64,000 nucleotides of DNA from Mucilaginibacter pankratovii (GTDB taxonomy: Bacteria > Bacteroidota > Bacteroidia > Sphingobacteriales > Sphingobacteriaceae): NCBI RefSeq assembly GCF_014773265.1, contig NZ_JACWMY010000009.1, positions 245,292 to 309,291 of the forward strand, written 5' to 3'. Made by a program: the position numbers and the translations under genes. The notes below the pieces were generated by a model. That model ran no database searches and was not told the DNA's origin. It saw only the letters and a program-made list of their open reading frames with translations. Positions 60,989 to 64,000 of the stretch are shown piece after piece (position 1 is the first letter of the stretch; each line of letters starts with the position of its first letter).

Positions 60989-62203
60989 TTATACGGATAC
61001 TGCGCGCTTTTTGTTCTTGATCAAAAAATCGGACTGCCTGATGTAATGATTCAGCGGTTCTTCTATGAGTTTAAACAACAAAATAGATGCCCCGTTGAGT
61101 ATGATAAAAGCGTACAGTACATTTAAATTATCGTATTGAAAAGGCGAGTTCCAGTCGACGCCCCATTTATCGTAAAGTTCGAAAACCCAATCGTTTAGCC
61201 AGTTAAAGCTGAAATGCAGGCCATCGTACATCCAGCCTAAATGAATGAGATAAAAAATATACGAGCTTTTGCCCAGTAGCTCCACAAATTTATTTGATAA
61301 TATTTTTTTCAGGAGGGAGGTCTCGGTAAGCAGGCCATAAAAGAACAAGGCAATACTTATAGATAGCAGATAGTTGTTGGTGATAATGCCCAGCGGATGG
61401 TGAAGCCCTGCAATTTCGCCTTTAGGGATAGGCAATGTGCTCATAAACCATACACAGGCAAATATCAGCACAAAACCCAGGTAGGTGAGCTTTTGCTTGC
61501 TGCTGCCGTCCATTTTTTTCTTACGAACAATAAGCGCCAGTTGGATGCCTACAAAAAACTCAAAGCAGCGCCCCAAAAAGGTGTACAGCATCATAAAGGT
61601 AAAATTGCCGAAGAAACCGTACCAGTTAACATTGCGGAAAATGAGCACCAGCAGTGCGCCGATACCTGTTATGATGATAGGCTGGATATAGAATTTTTTG
61701 TAGCGCTGCGCGAAGTAGAAAATGAAGGGTGCCGAAAAGTAAAAGCATTCCTCCACGGTTAGGCTCCAGCCCTGGGCAATACCGGTGAATTTTAACTGAT
61801 CGAAAAAGCCGCGTACAAACGTGATATGCATCAGGAATAAACCAATGGGGCTTGCGAAACCGTTGGTCACCTTTTCATCGTGCGTAAAATAGAAGGAAAC
61901 GAAAGCCGCCATGGTAAGCAAAAAATACATGGGATAGATGCGCGCAACCCGATTTTTAAGGTATTGTTTAAACCAACCGCTGCTTAACTCAAAGCTATCG
62001 AAATACCGGAAAGCAATTAAAAAACCCGAAAGCGTGAAGAAGATTGTTACCCCGATGTGGAATTCGCTAAGAAAACGTTGCACAGCATGGGGAAAGTTCT
62101 CATCAAACGCATAAGCGTAATGAGATATAAAAACGAGGTATGCAGCCAATGCCCGCACGCCTGTAAGGGCAGGAATATAGTTAAGTAAAGGTTTTTGCGC
62201 CAA
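60989..62203 (-). CDS. acyltransferase family 3 membrane protein
   Basis: A 404-residue membrane protein with about ten hydrophobic segments, of the OafA/YrhL-like acyltransferase-3 family. YIPALTGVRALAAYLVFISHY carries the conserved histidine, RVARIYPMYFLL the RxxRxxP motif, and WSLTVEECFYFSAP the conserved glutamate pair. Such enzymes O-acylate surface polysaccharides or peptidoglycan. The only fitting start is TTG at 62203. First gene of a three-gene operon. Confidence 0.9.
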   Translation of the reverse strand: MAQKPLLNYIPALTGVRALAAYLVFISHYAYAFDENFPHAVQRFLSEFHIGVTIFFTLSGFLIAFRYFDSFELSSGWFKQYLKNRVARIYPMYFLLTMAAFVSFYFTHDEKVTNGFASPIGLFLMHITFVRGFFDQLKFTGIAQGWSLTVEECFYFSAPFIFYFAQRYKKFYIQPIIITGIGALLVLIFRNVNWYGFFGNFTFMMLYTFLGRCFEFFVGIQLALIVRKKKMDGSSKQKLTYLGFVLIFACVWFMSTLPIPKGEIAGLHHPLGIITNNYLLSISIALFFYGLLTETSLLKKILSNKFVELLGKSSYIFYLIHLGWMYDGLHFSFNWLNDWVFELYDKWGVDWNSPFQYDNLNVLYAFIILNGASILLFKLIEEPLNHYIRQSDFLIKNKKRAVSV

Positions 62204-62324
62204 AACGGATCAGTTTTTTCGTCCCTAAAGATAATTTATATATTGGAGGATGTGCAATATTTGAGCCAACGGTTAACGTTATTCCTAAAACGTAGAGTGG
62301 TTTCCAGCGCAAAAAACAAACTTT

Positions 62325-62456
62325 GTCATTTCGAGGGAAGCGCAGCGACGAGAAATCTTGTTAGATATGCAAATCCGCTATGCAGGACAAATACGCATAG
62401 TGGCGAGCTATGCATGGACAACAAGATTTCTCCCTCGTACCTCGGTTCGAAATGAC
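62325..62456. repeat. REP-like palindromic repeat (TCATTTCGAG family)
   Basis: Begins GTCATTTCGAGGGAAGCGCA and ends GTTCGAAATGAC. ATCTTGTTAGATATGCAAAT inside is partly mirrored by GCATGGACAACAAGATTTCT. Nearly the same opening as 7324. Confidence 0.75.
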
Positions 62457-62483
62457 AATCTGGTTTATGGTTGGACGAAAGCT

Positions 62484-63443
62484 CTATAATGCGCTCCCCT
62501 GCACCACGCCTTTACTCAAGATCTTTTGATCGATGTAGTATTGGATCTCGCTTTTCTTTAATCCCCAGTTTGGCGCTATAAGGAGCTCGCGGTCACTGAG
62601 GCCAAAGAGGCGCTGAATAATGATATCCGGGCGAACGCGGGGCAATAGCTCGCATAAAAACTCGGCGTACTCGTCCAGCCCGAAAAGCTTGAATGGTTCG
62701 CGTTTGTATTTTACGCCCATTACGCTGCCTTCCACAATATGCAGGTGGTGGAATTTTACAAATTTTATCTGGGGGTGGCGGTTTATCTCGTCGGCATATT
62801 TCAGCATCATCTCGTGGCTCTCCCAGGGGAAACCGAAGATGGTATGCACACAAACGTCCAACTTGGTGTTCTCGGTCAATTTCAGCGCCTTCAACAATTC
62901 ATCATGGCTACAACCGCGATTGATCTGGTTAAGCGTTTCATCATAAATGCTTTCCATACCCATCTCCAGGTCAACATCAAACCTGTCGGTATAGCTTTCC
63001 AGCAGGGCTATCTTTTCGGCGTCGATGCAATCCGGACGGGTACCTACGCTAAGGCCAACAATATCCTCGGTACCGTAGCTGAGCGCCTCGTCGTACATCA
63101 TTTTTAAATAATGGGTGGGGGCATAAGTATTGGTATTGGGCTGAAAATAGATGATGAATTTATCGGCCTTGTTTCCATTACGGGCGCGTTCCATACCCTG
63201 CATCACCTGCTCGCGCACGGTAGGGGCATTGCGGCTAACCGATGGCGTGAACGAATCTACATTGCAATAAGTGCAGCCGCCGTAGCCTTTGCTGCCATCG
63301 CGATTGGGGCAGGTAAAGCCGCCGTCAACGATAACCTTAAACACACGGTGCCCTTTATACTTCTCCTTAAGCCAGGGGCCATAATTGTTATAGCCCTTCT
63401 CCCACCGGGACTCCACCGATTTTATTTCTGATACTGATTGCAT
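62484..63443 (-). CDS. YhcC-type radical SAM protein
   Basis: A 319-residue radical SAM enzyme of the TIGR01212/YhcC family. The iron-sulfur cysteines are in TCPNRDGSKGYGGCTYC (Cys45, Cys57, Cys60), spaced more widely than CxxxCxxC as is typical of this family. SVGTRPDCIDAEKIALLESY, DLEMGMESIYDETLNQINRG and THLxFGFPWE-like HTIFGFPWESHEMM follow as in Elp3-related proteins. The reaction is unknown. Monocistronic. Confidence 0.92.
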   Translation of the reverse strand: MQSVSEIKSVESRWEKGYNNYGPWLKEKYKGHRVFKVIVDGGFTCPNRDGSKGYGGCTYCNVDSFTPSVSRNAPTVREQVMQGMERARNGNKADKFIIYFQPNTNTYAPTHYLKMMYDEALSYGTEDIVGLSVGTRPDCIDAEKIALLESYTDRFDVDLEMGMESIYDETLNQINRGCSHDELLKALKLTENTKLDVCVHTIFGFPWESHEMMLKYADEINRHPQIKFVKFHHLHIVEGSVMGVKYKREPFKLFGLDEYAEFLCELLPRVRPDIIIQRLFGLSDRELLIAPNWGLKKSEIQYYIDQKILSKGVVQGSAL

Positions 63444-63448
63444 TAGTG

Positions 63449-63456
63449 CAAAGATA
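63449..63456 (-). promoter_or_regulatory. Bacteroidota -7 box, TATCTTTG
   Basis: A TAnnTTTG match on the minus strand 5 bases before the ATG of the radical SAM gene, implying a leaderless or very short-leader transcript if used. Confidence 0.4.
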
Positions 63457-63568
63457 CTAATTTATAGGCACACCCATTTTTGGCGTGTATTTAACCGCTT
63501 ATTTTACAAGGCGCTGTTTATTTAAAAAGGAAATTGTATTTTAGGACGGAAACCAACCTTTATCACAA

Positions 63569-63910
63569 ATGAAACAAATTTTACTTGTTGCTGCGCTTTG
63601 TTTATGTTTATTCGCCTGTAAAAAAAGTAACCCGGAACCAGAATCAAACACACCTGCAAGTATTGTAGGTAACTGGCGTATGATAACCCACCAGGCCAGC
63701 GTTTATGATAATTCAAATAAGTTTTTAGGTTTAGAAGACCTTTACCTGGAAAATATAAGTTTTACTGCAGACGGTAAGTTAATTGAGACCGACATACTTG
63801 GCAATACCTACACATCTAAGTATGCCGTAAAAGAGCAGGGCGGGAAAAACTACCTGTTTTTAAGCGCCACAGACGGTGGATATACCATAGCCGTTAACTT
63901 AAGGGATTAA
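63569..63910 (+). CDS. small lipocalin-like lipoprotein
   Basis: A 113-residue protein with a lipoprotein signal ending LCLFAC (Cys17), then KKSNPEPESN. The mature part SIVGNWRMITHQASVYD ... YLENISFTADGKLIETD ... YTSKYAVKEQGGKNYLFLSA fits the lipocalin-like domain widespread in Bacteroidota lipoproteins. Function unknown. Nothing recognisable follows up to the window end. Confidence 0.75.
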   Translation: MKQILLVAALCLCLFACKKSNPEPESNTPASIVGNWRMITHQASVYDNSNKFLGLEDLYLENISFTADGKLIETDILGNTYTSKYAVKEQGGKNYLFLSATDGGYTIAVNLRD

Positions 63911-64000
63911 ATATATCATCAACAATCTGAAAAGCCGCTTTTTTGCCTTTTTTGGGTTCAATAAGCAAATGTTTTATAATGGGAAAGATGAATAATTCGC

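Noticed and set aside
781..62456. Possible CRISPR array from the repeated TCATTTCGAG sequences
   Set aside because: The copies are far apart, palindromic and variable, with no regular spacers and no cas genes.

Overview
The window looks like the chromosome of a member of the Bacteroidota, most likely family Sphingobacteriaceae (Mucilaginibacter/Pedobacter-like). Pointers are the type IX secretion / gliding proteins PorV and GldJ, many lipoproteins with short N-termini, -7 promoter elements of the TAnnTTTG type, little Shine-Dalgarno signal, and intergenic palindromes rich in TCATTTCGAG/TCATTGCGAG. This placement is inferred from protein families and sequence style only. I saw no rRNA, tRNA, CRISPR array or transposase.

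Layout. 0-3.7 kb: hypothetical protein, PLP aminotransferase, fatty acid desaturase, four-helix-bundle stress protein. 3.9-7.3 kb: surface-glycan genes (two glycosyltransferases facing an acetyltransferase and a methyltransferase). 7.5-16.5 kb: metabolism and ion homeostasis, namely IlvE, a divergent tryptophan-dioxygenase-like enzyme, a fluoride riboswitch with its CLC-type fluoride exporter, a universal stress protein, a phosphoserine phosphatase fused to a cut-down SerA/ACT tail, an M28 peptidase and an SDR without the usual catalytic residues. 16.7-25.3 kb: CotH-like lipoprotein, five-PAS histidine kinase, DgkA, RecO, AI-2E-family permease. 25.6-30.4 kb: a second glycan cluster (glycosyltransferase, two methyltransferases, flippase) around a lipoprotein with a duplicated domain. 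30.5-36.8 kb: TypA, a GDSL hydrolase facing an AraC regulator, small hypothetical genes, an esterase.

36.9-42.3 kb is the most system-like stretch: alpha/beta hydrolase, ATP-grasp ligase, YbdK-type carboxylate-amine ligase, class-I glutamine amidotransferase and a second ATP-grasp-like protein, all on the plus strand. Together they read as an uncharacterised amide/peptide-bond-forming pathway. It is followed by a membrane protein carrying GH18-like, NodB deacetylase and GT2 synthase domains in one chain (43.1-46.4 kb), then IspF/PorV opposite GldJ.

50.2-53.3 kb holds an AT-rich, isolated 1026-residue protein with an Mrr/REase-like nuclease domain followed by a NACHT NTPase, a probable anti-phage sensor-effector, with a structured-RNA-like element just beyond its 5' end. 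53.8-64 kb carries a YkuK-type RNase H-like protein, a sulfurtransferase, an SRPBCC protein, two converging operons for O-acylation/deacylation of surface polymers (SGNH-like + MBOAT; acyltransferase-3 + acetylxylan-esterase-like + outer-membrane-like protein), a YhcC-type radical SAM protein and a small lipoprotein.
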